Made by a program: the position numbers and the translations under genes
The notes under the pieces: generated by a model
What the model saw: the letters and a program-made list of their open reading frames with translations, nothing else
Databases searched by the model: none
What the model was told of the DNA's origin: nothing
Shown: one piece after another, positions 42,530-54,554 of the stretch
How positions within the stretch are numbered: the first letter of the stretch is position 1
Layout of the letters: each line of letters opens with the position of its first letter
Assembly (NCBI GenBank): GCA_021397845.1
Contig: CM038053.1
Span: forward strand, 81,777,157 to 81,841,156
Length of the DNA stretch: 64,000 nucleotides
Origin: Areca catechu
Lineage: Eukaryota > Streptophyta > Magnoliopsida > Arecales > Arecaceae
Reading direction: 5' to 3'

Positions 42530-44595
42530 TCAGTCCTCATCAGAGGAAGACCCAATCTCTAATATAATAGGTCCAGTAGATCTAGAAGGATGAGGTTGTG
42601 GCCACATAGGCCAAAGATCTGCCAATCTAGTATGGACCTCTCTAGAGTGTCTTGACATCCTTGGCTCTGCCTCTGGCTCGTGCTCTCCTCTAGCTCATGT
42701 TGGAGGGAACAGTGTTAGGAACAAGGTCAAGAGTACAGACAGGGTCAGGAACTAGGTCATAGTCAGTAATAATATGATCATGTCAGAAGGTGAATGGTCA
42801 GGGTCTGGTAAATCCAATGGAGTATTAGCTAGTATTTTTTAAAAAATGGATCCAAGGAAGTGGAAATGATGTGAAATCCAAAAGTATAAAAACCTAACTC
42901 CATGGATAAGGAAGAAACATGTCAAGAACTAGAATACACTAATGGTGTCATACCCAATTCAAAAAAGTTAGGGGAAACTATAACAGATGGTGTAAGTGAG
43001 TCAGAGTCTAGTAAAGTGTTAAATGGATAGAGTGATGGTAGTGGTGGTTTGAATGGCATCGTGGAAGTATTTGAATGTTTGAAGATAGATGAGTATGGAT
43101 AGAATAGATGTGCTTGAAAGAATAGAGTCAAAATGGCTAAGATTGGCAAAGTACTGGGTAAGATAGGGCTCAAAAGGGCTGGACTCGATGGAACTGAAAT
43201 AGCCTTAGGTACCAGCATGTCATCAATAGCAGCAAGCTAAGTCGATCCATGTCCTGATCAGCGCCCCATCCTTGCTTGGGCTCCACTATAAGATCATCAA
43301 TGTCAAATGCCTAACTGATCTCCTGATCTGCTCCCATCTCTGGATCATCTACTAGTGGAGCTGGTGGTGCTGGTGGTGCTGGTAGAGAATCTAGTGATGG
43401 TGGAGGGGAAGATGGTTTGCCAGGTGTCAGCATCTACAGAGCAATCATCATGGTAGCGAACCCCTCTCTCATCTCTTGAAAACTAGACCTCATCTTCATC
43501 ATGTGGATCTGATCGACTCGCTATCTCAAGGTCTGAATATTTGTCTCAAAGCGAGTAATCCTATCCACTGAAACATCTACTAAAGGTGGCACCTCAGTGT
43601 GTGCCAAAATAGAAGGCTCGGTTTGTAGCTCAGATGAATCTCGAGGTGGCTTAGACAGCTTGGCTTCATCTCCTTATGTCCTCCTCCTCTGCAGTAGCAT
43701 CCTCATCCTCATTCGAGTCAAGCACCTGTCCAGAAACTCTATGCCTCTAGTAACTTCGGTATCTCTGATATCACATCCAATGTAGGCACCTCTCATCATA
43801 TGTGTTATGTGTAGAAGCTCTCTATACTGCTCCCCAACAAGATCAACTACATAAGCTCGGAATAGTCTGGTGAGTCCCATGTCGTAAGGAAAATAGAGTC
43901 GCCTACTGGTCATCGCCTTATTCATCTGGTGAATCATAAGCACTGGCAGGTAGATGGGCGACCTTTTCAAATCATTACACACCGTGACTAAGAGCTCCCT
44001 CTCTATGATGAAGTCGAATCGCCCAGTCTTCGGCAACAAATTCGGGCCATAATAGTGAATGAAGTCTCATTTGTACAACAGCTATGATGCGACGACAGTG
44101 GCTCCCTCACCCAAGTCATCTCTCTCCATAATGTATCTAAAGCTGCCTATCAGGTCTCCCAGAGAATCAGCTATAGTGCCTCTCAGGGGTATCTCCCAGA
44201 TACGGCTCAGAATCTCAGCAGACAATGGAATGGAGACATCACTGACCTCTCCAATCCATCGATCACCACCCCTGGCCAAAGTCCCGTAGAACTATCTCAT
44301 CAAGGCCAGGTAGAACCTCTCTCGAAGTATGTAAACCTAACCAATCTGGCATCCCTCAACCAATCTTTGATCTAGAATCGCTGCTGATCAACAAAGTCAA
44401 AATCCCCCCTATGTTTGCCTATAATGTCCTTTGAGGTCATACATCCCGCTCTTGAGATAGGTGATGGTCAAGTAGAATCATCGTGCTACGCTGGAGCATC
44501 TGCTGACTAAGGAGTATCAAGCCTAGCCTTAGTGCGGCACTCCACACCTTGAGAAGCAGAACAAGGTCTCGTCAAACCTATTTCCTGGGCCCCAT
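42530..44595 (-). pseudogene. Extra ORF of copia D in env-like position
   Basis: Homologue of the copia C extra ORF, decayed. It begins at ATG 44595 (MGPRK) and ends in SDED and a stop at 42530, the same last residues as in copia C. The best preserved part is the frame 44039-43674: LPKTGRFDFIIERELLV, then YFPYDMGLTRLFRAYVVDL, the same two blocks as in C. A Pro/Ala- and Ser-rich part and an acidic tail follow. No transmembrane or cleavage motif typical of an envelope was seen. Interrupted by many stops. Conservation of the two blocks and the C-terminus between diverged elements argues that the ORF was once functional. Confidence 0.7.
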
Positions 44596-44800
44596 TATCC
44601 AAAAAAGAAATATGAAAGGGAAAGGGAAACAAGAGCTGGAATCATGCTCAAACCATGAGAAACAGAGGGATAACGAGAGGGAAACAGACTCAAGCCCAAA
44701 AAACGAAATGTTAGACCCTAAACGGGGACTAACGAGGCTAGTGCATAGTGAGGGCAACGTGTCAGCTCAGAGGAGATGGGACAAAAATGATCGTCGACAT

Positions 44801-44892
44801 TGTTTAAAAATAGTTCATGCTAGTCAAATGTCGACACTCGGCGAGTGTCAGTATCGCACTTCAATGAGTCATCACTTCCAAGTGTCGACACC
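44801..44892 (-). promoter_or_regulatory. Internal palindrome cluster with TATA-like box, copia D
   Basis: At 44826-44892 degenerate copies of the LTR palindrome (ATGTCGACAC, GTATCGCAC, AGTGTCGACAC) are followed on minus by CTATTTTTAAACA (44801-44813), 206 bases before the extra ORF start at 44595. Equivalent to 34300-34403 in copia C. Confidence 0.55.
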
Positions 44893-45069
44893 TGAGAAAT
44901 CAAGAGAACAAGAAAAAATCATAGAAAACTCAGGAGAGATGATTCAATTGGTCAATTATAATTGAACACGAGTTTCAAGATCATGAGGTCAAGAAATTTT
45001 TAAAGGGAATTCCAAAAGTCATAAAGAATGATCGAGATCTAATCAAAAGGATCAATGACCCCCTAATTC

Positions 45070-48000
45070 TCTTCTAATCATATATAACCTATCTTCATTA
45101 AATGGCTTGGTCAGTAATCAGCTAGTTGCATTTCATTATAGACAATTTCAAGCAAAATCATTATTTTGAACATGATCTCTAATAAATGATGTCTAATCTC
45201 TATGTTTTACTTTTAGAATGTTGCATCGAGTTTTTTTTTAAGTTAATTGCACTTGTGTTGTCACATCTAATAGGTGTTTTAGTTAATTTAATTAATGTCA
45301 AATTTTCGAGTTGTTATTTAATCCACAAGATTTGAGAACAACAACTTCCAACTGTAATATACCTCAGCTAGTAGATTGGTGTAACTAAATTTTATTTCTT
45401 GCTAAACTAAGAGATTAAATTAACTCTAAGAATTGACAGGTTCCTGATGTGCTTTTTTAATCTAGTTTACAACTAGCAAAATCAGCATCAGAATAAGTAA
45501 TTATTTCTATTGTAGAGTCTTTAGAGTACTAAAAATTAAAATCAATAGTGCCAGACAGATATCAAAGTATGCATTTGACAGCCAATAAATGAGATTCTTT
45601 AGGTTCAGACTGATACCTTGCACACATACATACACTAACCATGATACCTTGGCCTACTTGCAGTTACATACATTAATAAGCCAATGATACCTCTATAAAG
45701 TTTTTGATCAATACTCTTACCAGATTCACTTTTTCAAGCTTGCATGAAGGCTCATTGGTATGCCAAGAGGTTTTGTCTTCTCCATCCTAAACTTTTTCAA
45801 AATTTCTTCGATGTACTTTGCTTGGTTGATAAAGATCTCTTCTTTGATTTGTTTGATTTGGAGTTTGAGGAAGTAGCTTAATTCTCATATCATGCTCATC
45901 TCGACTCACCCTGCATAAGCTTAGCAAATTCTTGACAAAGAGCTTCATTTAGTAGCACCCAAATATAATGTCATCAACATAGATTTATAGCATAGGATAT
46001 CATCAGCTTTTCTCTTTAAAAACTAAAGTAGTATCTACATGTCTCTTATAGCCATTACTAATTAGAAATTTGCTTAACCTTTCATACCAAGTACGTGGTT
46101 TCTGTTTTAAATAAAAGAGCTTATGCAATTAAAAACTAGTTAGGATATGTATGATTTTTACAACCAGAGGTTGTTCTACATGTACTTCTTTTTCTATGTA
46201 TCCACTTAAAAGCACTTTTAACATCCATTTGAAATAATTTGAATCCGAAGCATGTAAATGCTAGTAAAAGTCTAATTACTTAAAGTCTAGCAACATGACA
46301 AAAGTTCATCAAAATCATACATTCCTCCCTGATTGTAGCCTTTAGTAACTAGTCTAGCCTTATTCTTAGTTATAATTTCATTTTCGTCCAACTTATTCCT
46401 ATATACCCATTTAGTGCCTATTATGAAAAGTGTTGGATGGTCTTTCTACTAATATCCAAACCTTATTTCTTTCAAATTGATTAGTTTCTTCTTGCATAGC
46501 ATTCTTCTAATTAGGATCTTTTTCAGCTTCTTCTATACTTTTAGGTTCTACTTGAGATACAAAAGTAAGACAATCACATTCATTTTTAAAAGATAGAGTT
46601 CTTATCCCTTTTGATGGATCACCTATGATTAGTTCCTTAGGATGTCCACGAGCATACTTCAACTCCTTAGGTAGATACTTGTGCTTTGGTGAAGATCTTG
46701 AGATTTCTTCTTCATCTTCCTTGCTTTGATCTTCCTCATTCTCTTTGGAAGGGGAATCATTCAACGTCAGCTTTTCAAGTCTTTGAATACCTGCATCATC
46801 ATCTGAAATATCCTCTTTTTTAGAGGACTTGTTAGTGGACTCATCAAATACAACATGCATGGATTCTTCCACAATAAGTGTTCTTTTATTGAATACCCTG
46901 TATGCCTTCTTCCACAACGAGTGTTCTTTTATTGAATATCCTGTATGCCTTCTTCCACAACAAGTGTTCTTTTATTGAATATCCTGTATGCCTTGCTAGA
47001 TGTTGAGTATCCTAAGAAGATACTTTTATCTGACCTAGTATCAATACTTAATTTATCTTTGCCATTGTTTAATATGAAACACCAACATCCAAACACATGA
47101 AAATACTTAATGGTAGGTTTTCTTTCTTCCAAAGTTCATAGGGAGTTTTCTTTAAATTGGTCGGATTAAACTTGATTTAAAATGTAACATAAAGTGTTTT
47201 ATTACTTTAGTCAAAAATATGTAGGGAGGTTATTTTGACAAAGCATAGTGCGTGCCATTTCTTCAAAGGTCTAATTTTTTTTTACTATCCATTTTGTTGG
47301 GATGTCCTAGGTGCAGAAAAATTATGTTTAATACCTTTTTCATTATAAAATTTTTTAAAAATTCTGATTTTCTAATTAAGTTCTATGATCACTTTAGATG
47401 CAACAATAGATGTACTTTTTCATTTGAAACTTTTCTATAAAATTTTAAAAAAGCAGAGAAAGTCATCTTTATGAGCTAGAATAAAATCCAAGTAAACGAG
47501 AGAAATCATCAACTATGACTAACCATATCTCTTGCCTCCTAACCTTGTAGTCCTAGTTGGCCCCAAAAAGATCCATATGGAGTAGTTCAAGTGGCCTAGT
47601 AGTTGAAATAATTTCTTAGTTTGAAAGAGTTCTTGTTTGTTTGCCATATTGGCAAGCATCACAATCTTATCTTTTCAAATCTAAGTTTTGGAAAATCTTT
47701 GACTAAATCCTTTTTACAAAATTTAAATAAATGCATGCTTGCATGTCCATGCCATTACCAGCTACTCTCATGATTTTGCATCTATTGCAACTAGGCATTC
47801 ACCATCTTGTATAGGAAGATTGTCAAGATCAACTTGATAGATGTTGCCATGCCTATGTCCAATGAATTTTAGCCTATCATCATTAAGACTAGACACCATG
47901 CAAAGTGATGATTCAAAAATAACTTTAAAACCTCTATCACAAATTGGCTAATGCTTAGTAAATTATGCTTTAAACCTTATACTAGCAAGATATTATCATC

Positions 48001-48250
48001 AAAAGTAGATGGAGAAATATGAACTTTACCATACCAATGATTTACCTTTTTTCATTGTCTCCAAGGTCACATTCCTCACATTTAAAGCTTTAAGAGAGGT
48101 GATCACTTCACATCTCCTATCATGTATCTTGAACAACCATGTCAAGTACCATATTCTTCTTTTCTTCTTAGTTGCAAGACACGCTGCAAAAAAAGAGATC
48201 AAGTTGATGCTTTAGGTACCCACTCTCTTGGATCCTTTAAGGTTAGTATT
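45070..48250 (-). pseudogene. Copia D pol: protease to RNase H
   Basis: From right to left on minus: decayed protease/pre-integrase (about 48250-47700); integrase (47650-46930) with the DDFSR-type region; GCWCFILNNGKDKLSIDTRSDKSIFLGYS and KAYRIFNKRTLVVEE (47132-46930). Then a linker with an acidic Lys-rich stretch (46917-46507). RT has the RLVTKGYNQ region (about 46330) and IYVDDIIFG (about 45990-45960, catalytic Asps intact). RNase H ends near 45070. A 43-bp triplication at 46866-46994 breaks the frame. Confidence 0.82.
46866..46994 (-). repeat. Triplicated 43-bp segment in copia D pol
   Basis: Three tandem copies (46866-46908, 46909-46951, 46952-46994) of a unit starting CTTCCACAA and ending TGTATGCCTT, differing at one to three positions. 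On minus each encodes KAYR(V/I)FNKRTL(I/V)VEE. 43 is not divisible by three, so each copy shifts the frame. Confidence 0.93.
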
Positions 48251-48299
48251 CGTGATTTTTTTTGAACCCAAATCCTGTTGAAGTATTCAGTTTTTTTTG

Positions 48300-49520
48300 T
48301 TACATAAATATGCTTTATGTCCTGATTTCTACAATAATAATAAGTAATACTAGAAGATACAGGAACAAAGAAATTGTTGAAATACTTTTATTATTTTTGA
48401 GGTTTATACCCCAGACCAGCTTTATTGAAACTGCACGTTGACTATTCAACAATAGATTCAATTTTTTAGAACTAAACATGAATTTTTCAACAAAGGCTTG
48501 ACTCCATCACTCTTTCTTTAAACTTCTTGTTCTCTAACTCAAGGTCTTTGCTCTTCTTCATAAGATCATCATTTGAAACAAAAACTTGGGCCTTTTAAAG
48601 TTTTATCTCTTTTAGATATCTTCTTTTCCTTTTCTAAATAACAACCTGGCTTTTAATTCTTGTTTTTATTTCCAGATGTTATTTTCAAAAAAATGAATCA
48701 GCTTGCCTCTTAATTTCTTGTACATAATTTTTAATATTTTATATCATGCATAAGATCTTTAAAGCATCTCTAATTCATCAAAGGTAAAGTCAAGTTTAAA
48801 ATTTACCTCTTCCTCCTTTTTCATGAGATAAAGATTGGCTATTTCTTGCTGCTCTTCCTTCGAACTTGAGTCTTCGTTGTCACTCCAAGTAGCTCATCAT
48901 CTTTTTTTTTGTATTTCTTTTTGACTTCTTGAGCAGAGGACAATCGGACTTGTAAGACCAGCTTTCTTTATTCAAGCAATGGGTTGTCCTTCTCCTTCTC
49001 ATTTTCTTTTTTTTCCTTGCCTTTATCCTTGCTAGGTCCTCCTTTGTGTGCTTCTTTTTGTATGAGTACTTTTTCTTCCTTCAAATCTCCTAAATTTCCT
49101 AGCCACTAGAGCGTCCTCATCTTCACTTCACTTTTTTTCCGATTCCTCACTTGAAGTTTCTTTTGGTGTAGTGGATTGAGAAATTATCTTTTTCTTTTAT
49201 ATGCATCCATTACTTGTGCTTAAGTTCAATTCATGGTCATGAGTGACCCAATGAGCTACTCCAAGGTAGGTTTCAACATCCTTCTTCTGGATGGCCATCA
49301 TCGGGGATCCCATGAGAGATGGCAGAGACTAAGAATTTATTAACCAAATCAGTATAGACATTGCTTTACCAAGACTTCTCATTTCATTTATAATATTAGT
49401 AAATCTTGATACATATCAGTGATGGATTCATTAGGATCCCTTCTAAACATTTCATATGTGTGCACAAGCATATTTTTTTTCTATTTTCACTTGATGGGTA
49501 TCCGCATGTGTAACCTCAAG
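48300..49520 (-). pseudogene. Copia D gag, C-terminal part
   Basis: Minus-strand remnant parallel to copia C gag. The coiled-coil region (about 48700-48480), the EDSSSKEEQQEIAN-type acidic segment (about 48880), the decayed zinc-knuckle region (48970-48930) and a middle part with the FVH-rich stretch at 49480-49440 are recognisable by comparison with copia C. It is cut at 49521 by a solo chromovirus LTR and resumes at 51343. Confidence 0.72.
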
Positions 49521-49525
49521 TATGT

Positions 49526-51337
49526 GTGATGTGAACAAGAGCGCTGATACCAAAATGATGCAAACAAAACAAAGAATCGTATGTGGAAGTAAATTAGATT
49601 AATTCTTTTTTTTTTTTATATTTTCAGAAATTGGCTTTGACTCAAAGTAAAGCTAAACTCAGTTGAAGGAACTAGGTAAGGATTGAAAGCACAGTTTAGA
49701 ATGAACAAATTATCAGAGTAGTTCAGAGTAACGGATCGCTGGGGTTGAGAACTCCCAGACCTAGGGTTTCACTATCTGAACTTTCAGACAGAAAGAATAG
49801 AGAGGAGAGATGTTTTACTAACCAGACAGTGATCTTACAGAATTTGGGTGAAGAAATCTCTCTCGCGCGATTGTTGGATCCTCGGATTCGGCTATCTTCG
49901 CAATGGATCCTCCAATACTGGTCTCGTGGCTGGTTTGGCTTCTCTCTGGACTCAAGATCTGGGAAGAAGAAAATAAGTGATGGATTCAGAGACCCAGGGA
50001 AGGATCTACCAGTTTGAAGACTTGAAGGCTGATGTCGCTGAGATCCGGATTCTCTTGAAGGCTGATTCGACTTCCTCTGGAAAGAGCTTTTATCTGATAT
50101 ATCCAGACTGTAGCTGAATGCTGGTGGTCGCTGGACTTGGAGAGAGAGGCCGTGGGAGGTGGGATAGGCTAGGGTTTGGTGGATTGAAGTGGATGGTGGG
50201 TGGCTGGGTTATGGAGTAGAATGGCTAACCTAGGGTTTGGGTTTTGGAGATCTCACACCTCCTCAAGGTTCCTGGGAGACCCGGATTTACTCCCTCACGG
50301 AGCTCAACACCTGGATGCAAGTGCGGAAGAGAGAAACACAAGTTTTGCTCACAAAAAAAATTTGTTTTCATTCATCTGATTCCTTTAAACTTACAAGAGG
50401 GGTTAATTTATAGGGCTTTACAAGGGAGTAGGGTTTACATCTTCCCATGTGGGACTAAAGGAGGGGATCTACAATCCGGATAATCCATACATATGGTCGG
50501 CCAAGGTACCAAAAAAATTTGATTTGGGTTATAAAGGCAGGTAGATGGCACCTCCTTGCTTAGGTCTTCAAGAAAGGATTCTTTCCTTCCATTGGATCAC
50601 TCTTTTGGACTCCTCCTTTTCTTCCTCCCTAAGTCAAGGCCCCTTCCCATCTTTGTTTTGGACTTTTTGGCAGGTAGTGGGGTGTCTCCTTGTATCTCTC
50701 CATGAATCAAGGATTTTCCCTTTCATGGTTTTGGCTCTTTTGACACCTCCTAGTCTTGCTCCACAAGTTTAGGCTTCTTCCTTCATGGCTTTGGCACTTT
50801 AGGAAACTTTTGGGTGCCTCCTTGATTTTCCCCCAGACATGCTCTCTTCCCTTTTATAACTTGGGTTTTTATGGAACATTTGTGGGCACCTCCTTGATCC
50901 TCTCTTCAAAAAAATTCTTGCCATCCTGGCTTGGGTTTATCTGGAAAGAAGTTGGCTCCTCCTTGGATTGAGGTATCTTGATGATTTCTCCCCAAGTGGC
51001 GCATGAGAAGGACCTGTTTTTTTGTGGTGTGGGGACCAAGGCACACTGGATGGAGATATGGCGCCTCCTGGACCCTAGCGTGTGGTTGGGAGTGTGGCGC
51101 CCACTTGCTTGTTCCTGGGAGAAATGTGGCACCTTGGAGAAGACCTAGACCACTACTAGGACTTGTATTGATCCACCATGACTCAACAAATTTAAATTAT
51201 AGGGAAATACATACTCAACTAAAATGAGTTGACCAAGCAACCTTATTACAAAACGAAAACCCTAATTCTTCGGGAAATGTCCATCAGAGATCCAGATGGA
51301 GCCCTGAAGTCTTCTTCTAATTCTGGTGCCCGCACCA
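49526..51337 (-). mobile_element. Solo chromovirus LTR in copia D gag
   Basis: Inverted copy of the LTR family at 12570 and 17779. On plus it starts (G)TGATGTGAACAAG and ends GGTGCCCGCACCA. A 5-bp duplication TATGT lies at 49521-49525 and 51338-51342. The length is about 1811 bp. A PBS-like GCGCTGATACCAAAA lies just inside the U5 end, as in the other copies. Open frames at 49745-50017 and 50545-51227 are LTR sequence. Confidence 0.9.
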
Positions 51338-51342
51338 TATGT

Positions 51343-51800
51343 CCCATATTTTCTTCATCGATGCACATGTAAAACCATTGAATTTCTAGGATCCAATACA
51401 TATAAGCAAGTTCATTACTTTGGCATTAAGCTCAGATTGCTTAATATCATTTTTATCCCATCTTCTCAAGCTTTGGAATGAAATGCCATTACCATAATTG
51501 AAATAATAAAGCAAGTGCATTACTTTGGCATTAAGCTCAGATTGCTTATATCATTTTTATCCCAATCTCTTCAGCTTTGGAATGGAAATGCCATTACCCT
51601 ATTGAAGGAACATGTGGAGCTTTAACTACCCTTTCCAAAGATTATAGTCAATAGAATGCATATAAATATGCATGCATTTTTTCTAATATGTGTAGTTTGT
51701 GCCATTAGAAAAATGGTGGTCAATTTGAAGCTTGACCCTCAACAACACTAGTACCTATTGGGGCTACCATAGATCTTTTACTCAAGTCGGTTAGACCTAC
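51343..51800 (-). pseudogene. Copia D gag, N-terminal part
   Basis: Minus remnant continuing gag beyond the solo LTR towards the PBS. It reads the gag start (VAPIGTS.VEGQASN, about 51770) and NGTNYT-like and FEVDW-type blocks by comparison with copia C. A 94-bp tandem duplication is included. Confidence 0.7.
51415..51602. repeat. Tandem duplication, 94-bp unit
   Basis: Copies start AAGCAAGTTCATTACTTTGG at 51415 and AAGCAAGTGCATTACTTTGG at 51509 and run to CATTACC. The length is not a multiple of three, so the gag frame is broken. Confidence 0.85.
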
Positions 51801-51814
51801 TTAGCTGAGACCAA

Positions 51815-51826
51815 GCTTTGAAACCA
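51815..51826 (-). promoter_or_regulatory. Decayed primer-binding site of copia D
   Basis: On minus TGGTTTCAAAGC, two mismatches from TGGTATCAGAGC, two bases from the LTR at 51829, the same spacing as in copia C. Confidence 0.75.
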
Positions 51827-51828
51827 CT

Positions 51829-53218
51829 TGTTGCCTAGCTAAAGCAACCCAGGAGGGAGGATGAATTAGGTTTCTATAAAGTTTTCAATGAATTAAAATT
51901 TAGTGCTACTATTTTCTAAGATGTTTATGTGCTCAATAATAATATGCAGCAGAAGTAATAAAATAAATGCAGAAGGAACAACAAGCAATCACAAGCATGG
52001 AGATTTATAGTGGTTCGGTAATCTCAAATATCTACGTCCCTCTCCAAGGTCCCCTTGGAATTTCACTATAATCTAACCTAGATTACAGGAGATTAGTTTT
52101 TCGGCTCACTATCATAACCCCTTGTTTTGTACTCAAGCTAACTAAAAACCAGTTGGCTTTTCACTCTAGCTCACCAACAACCATGTAGTTTTCACACACA
52201 GGCTAACCAACAACCTTAGTACTAGTTTCAATCCCTTTGAAACTAGTACCCCAAAAATAACTCAAGTACATATAGGAAATATAAGCTTTATCAAAAAGCA
52301 AATAAACTTGATGAAGCTCTTGAATGTGGTTGACAAGCTTTGTCTTTAGGTTTTTTGAAGCCTCAATCAATGCTTGAAATGTGGACTTGAAAGCTTTTTC
52401 TTTGGATTCTGTGTGCTTGAAGGCTCAAATCTCTCAAATATTGAATGCTTGAAGGTTTTCAATGAAGCTCTCATTAGATTCTCAAAGTTCTCTTCCCTCT
52501 TATGTTTTGTGGTGCTTTTATACCTTTTCAATCCCTAAAAATCCGATTATAGCAGTTGGAGAGGAGAAACTAGCTGTTAGATGCGAAATGGAAAAGTTTC
52601 GTGCTTCAAAAACTAGCCATTACTATGCTGTCAAACCCGCAAGTGTCGACACTTCAGACCATGAGTCGATACTTGAGTCGACACTAGGTGAAGTATGCCT
52701 TCTGAAGCTCTCTGGAATGCATTGGTGTATCGACACTCTTCCAATGATTCGACACTTGAGTCTACACTTTCATTACCATGAGTCGACACTTGACCAAAAT
52801 CCTGAAATTAGCATGTTATGTATCCTGTTTGGTCTCAAGCCTTGAGTCGATACATGAGTCGACACTTGATTCGACACTTGGCTGTTCATGAGTCGACACT
52901 TCTGCATGCTGGTTGAAACTTTTTTTGCATATCAACTCAAGCCTCTATGATCCGACACTTGACTGAAACAGTGCTGAGACTTGTCCAAACTAAAATTTTG
53001 AGCTCTTAAAAATCTTTCTCATATTCCAAAGTCCATGTAGTTTGAAAGTTTATGATCTTAAGTGACTTCTTCAACTGAATGACAAACATTTCAATCTTAC
53101 AACACAAACCGACCTTGATGAGTACCTAAATCTGATAAACATACTTGTAATGCATAATTATACTCATTCTATATTTTTAAGTATTTTGTTATTCATTAAA
53201 ATCAAGACAGAGTCAACA
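51829..53218 (-). repeat. 5' LTR of copia D
   Basis: 1390 bp, TGTTGCCTAG to GAGTCAACA on plus. Contains a TATA box (52515-52522, minus) and, upstream of it, degenerate GAGTCGACACTT words at 52640-52960. It inserted in the gag of copia E. Confidence 0.9.
52515..52522 (-). promoter_or_regulatory. TATA box of copia D LTR
   Basis: On minus GGTATAAAAGCACC, a good plant TATA box, about 120 bp downstream of the palindrome words in the direction of transcription. Confidence 0.65.
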
Positions 53219-53427
53219 CAATTAACTATCATTTTGTCATATTTTATATGTGGCCCTTGCCTCCTCCGTTAAATCGTCTCCAATAGGTTCTAGATTAGAG
53301 AATCGAGGATGCAGGAGACCTTTTCTTGTGTTAAAATAATTCTCAAGTTTCTTAACCAATCCATATAATTGGGACCGACCAACTTATTGGCATCTAAAAT
53401 ACCCTACAGTGATAAAATTGAAGCCAT
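53219..53427 (-). pseudogene. Copia E gag, N-terminal fragment
   Basis: From ATG 53427 on minus: MASILSL, then GILDANKLVGPNYMDWLRNL, RIILTQEKVSCILDS and EEARATYKI. This is the usual start of copia gag (domain with NYxDWLRNL). It carries stops and is cut at 53218 by the copia D 5' LTR. The rest of E's interior is not identifiable left of D. Confidence 0.85.
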
Positions 53428-54540
53428 AATATTAATCTACATAAAAATAAAGAACAATATATAAGCAAACTACTCAATGATATATACAACTACATAAGGA
53501 TGTATCAATCTAATTGTGTCTCTCACTATTTTACTACGAATACCATAGCTGTCATCTATGATAAATAAGAAATCTAACAGGATTTTTAGTGGGTGTTGAG
53601 ATCCCAATTTCTCATAAATGCCTAGTATTTATATAACAAATATTTATGAGTTCAAGGATAGGAAATTTTCTTTCCTAATTGCACCCATGCAACTCACAAC
53701 ATGACAGCTACCTCTAAGATACTTACAGCTTGTGTTAAATAACAAACTATAATGCTTAGTTTAGTCAAACCTTTTATTTTTGTATAATCATGTTTGAATA
53801 ATGTTGCCCTTATGTTACACAATAAAGCAACACTATCAATCATGCTATAAAGCATTAGATGTACCAAGATAAATTTTGTATCAAATCCTAGAGTAGGCCT
53901 TGCATTACATAAAAACCTATTATAGTTTTTTTGACATGAATTTAGCCTAACATGAAGAAGGCAATTAGTAGTGTTTTAATTAATTAGCATTTCCAATTCA
54001 AGGTCTAAATCAATCGAATTGGCCGGCTAAGTAGAGATAGGTGGGAGGCCCCCCTTGCTTGCCTTAGATACCAAGATTTTGGCTAGTAAGCAACAAACCT
54101 AATTAAAAACAATGTTTTCTTTACCTTTCCAGAACCACTTTCCTAGACACTACTTAATTAATCGAGCCCTAAATAGATTTGCATTATGATTTTATAATAC
54201 TATGACTAATATAAATTTTAAAGCGGGCTTTCATTGACTCATGCACATCCTAATACACAAACTATCTAATAGACAATAACACAACATTATATGTGCCAAG
54301 TGTGTCATCATTCTAGGATAACCTTACAACATAGCGGACATCCAATGCTATATTAGGATAACCTTATTTCAGATGATGACTAAATAATCTAATATATCTC
54401 TATATTGATTAGGATTTAGGTGAAACACCTAATCAGTGGCATACATCACCCAACTATGCTACAACTATTATACTAGATATAATTAGATAGCATATAATCA
54501 TTCAAATATTTAATTAACTATTAATTGAATGAATCAATGT
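53428..54540 (-). other. Leader of copia E
   Basis: About 1.1 kb between PBS and gag ATG, AT-rich, no coding motif on either strand. Confidence 0.6.
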
Positions 54541-54553
54541 GGCTCTGATACCA
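54541..54553 (-). promoter_or_regulatory. Primer-binding site of copia E
   Basis: On minus TGGTATCAGAGCC, exact initiator tRNA-Met match, one base from the LTR at 54555. Sets E's polarity as minus. Confidence 0.92.
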
Positions 54554-54554
54554 C

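Noticed and set aside
43597..44289. Plus-strand frames opposite the copia D extra ORF
   Set aside because: They are shadows of the minus-strand coding sequence, whose conserved blocks match copia C.
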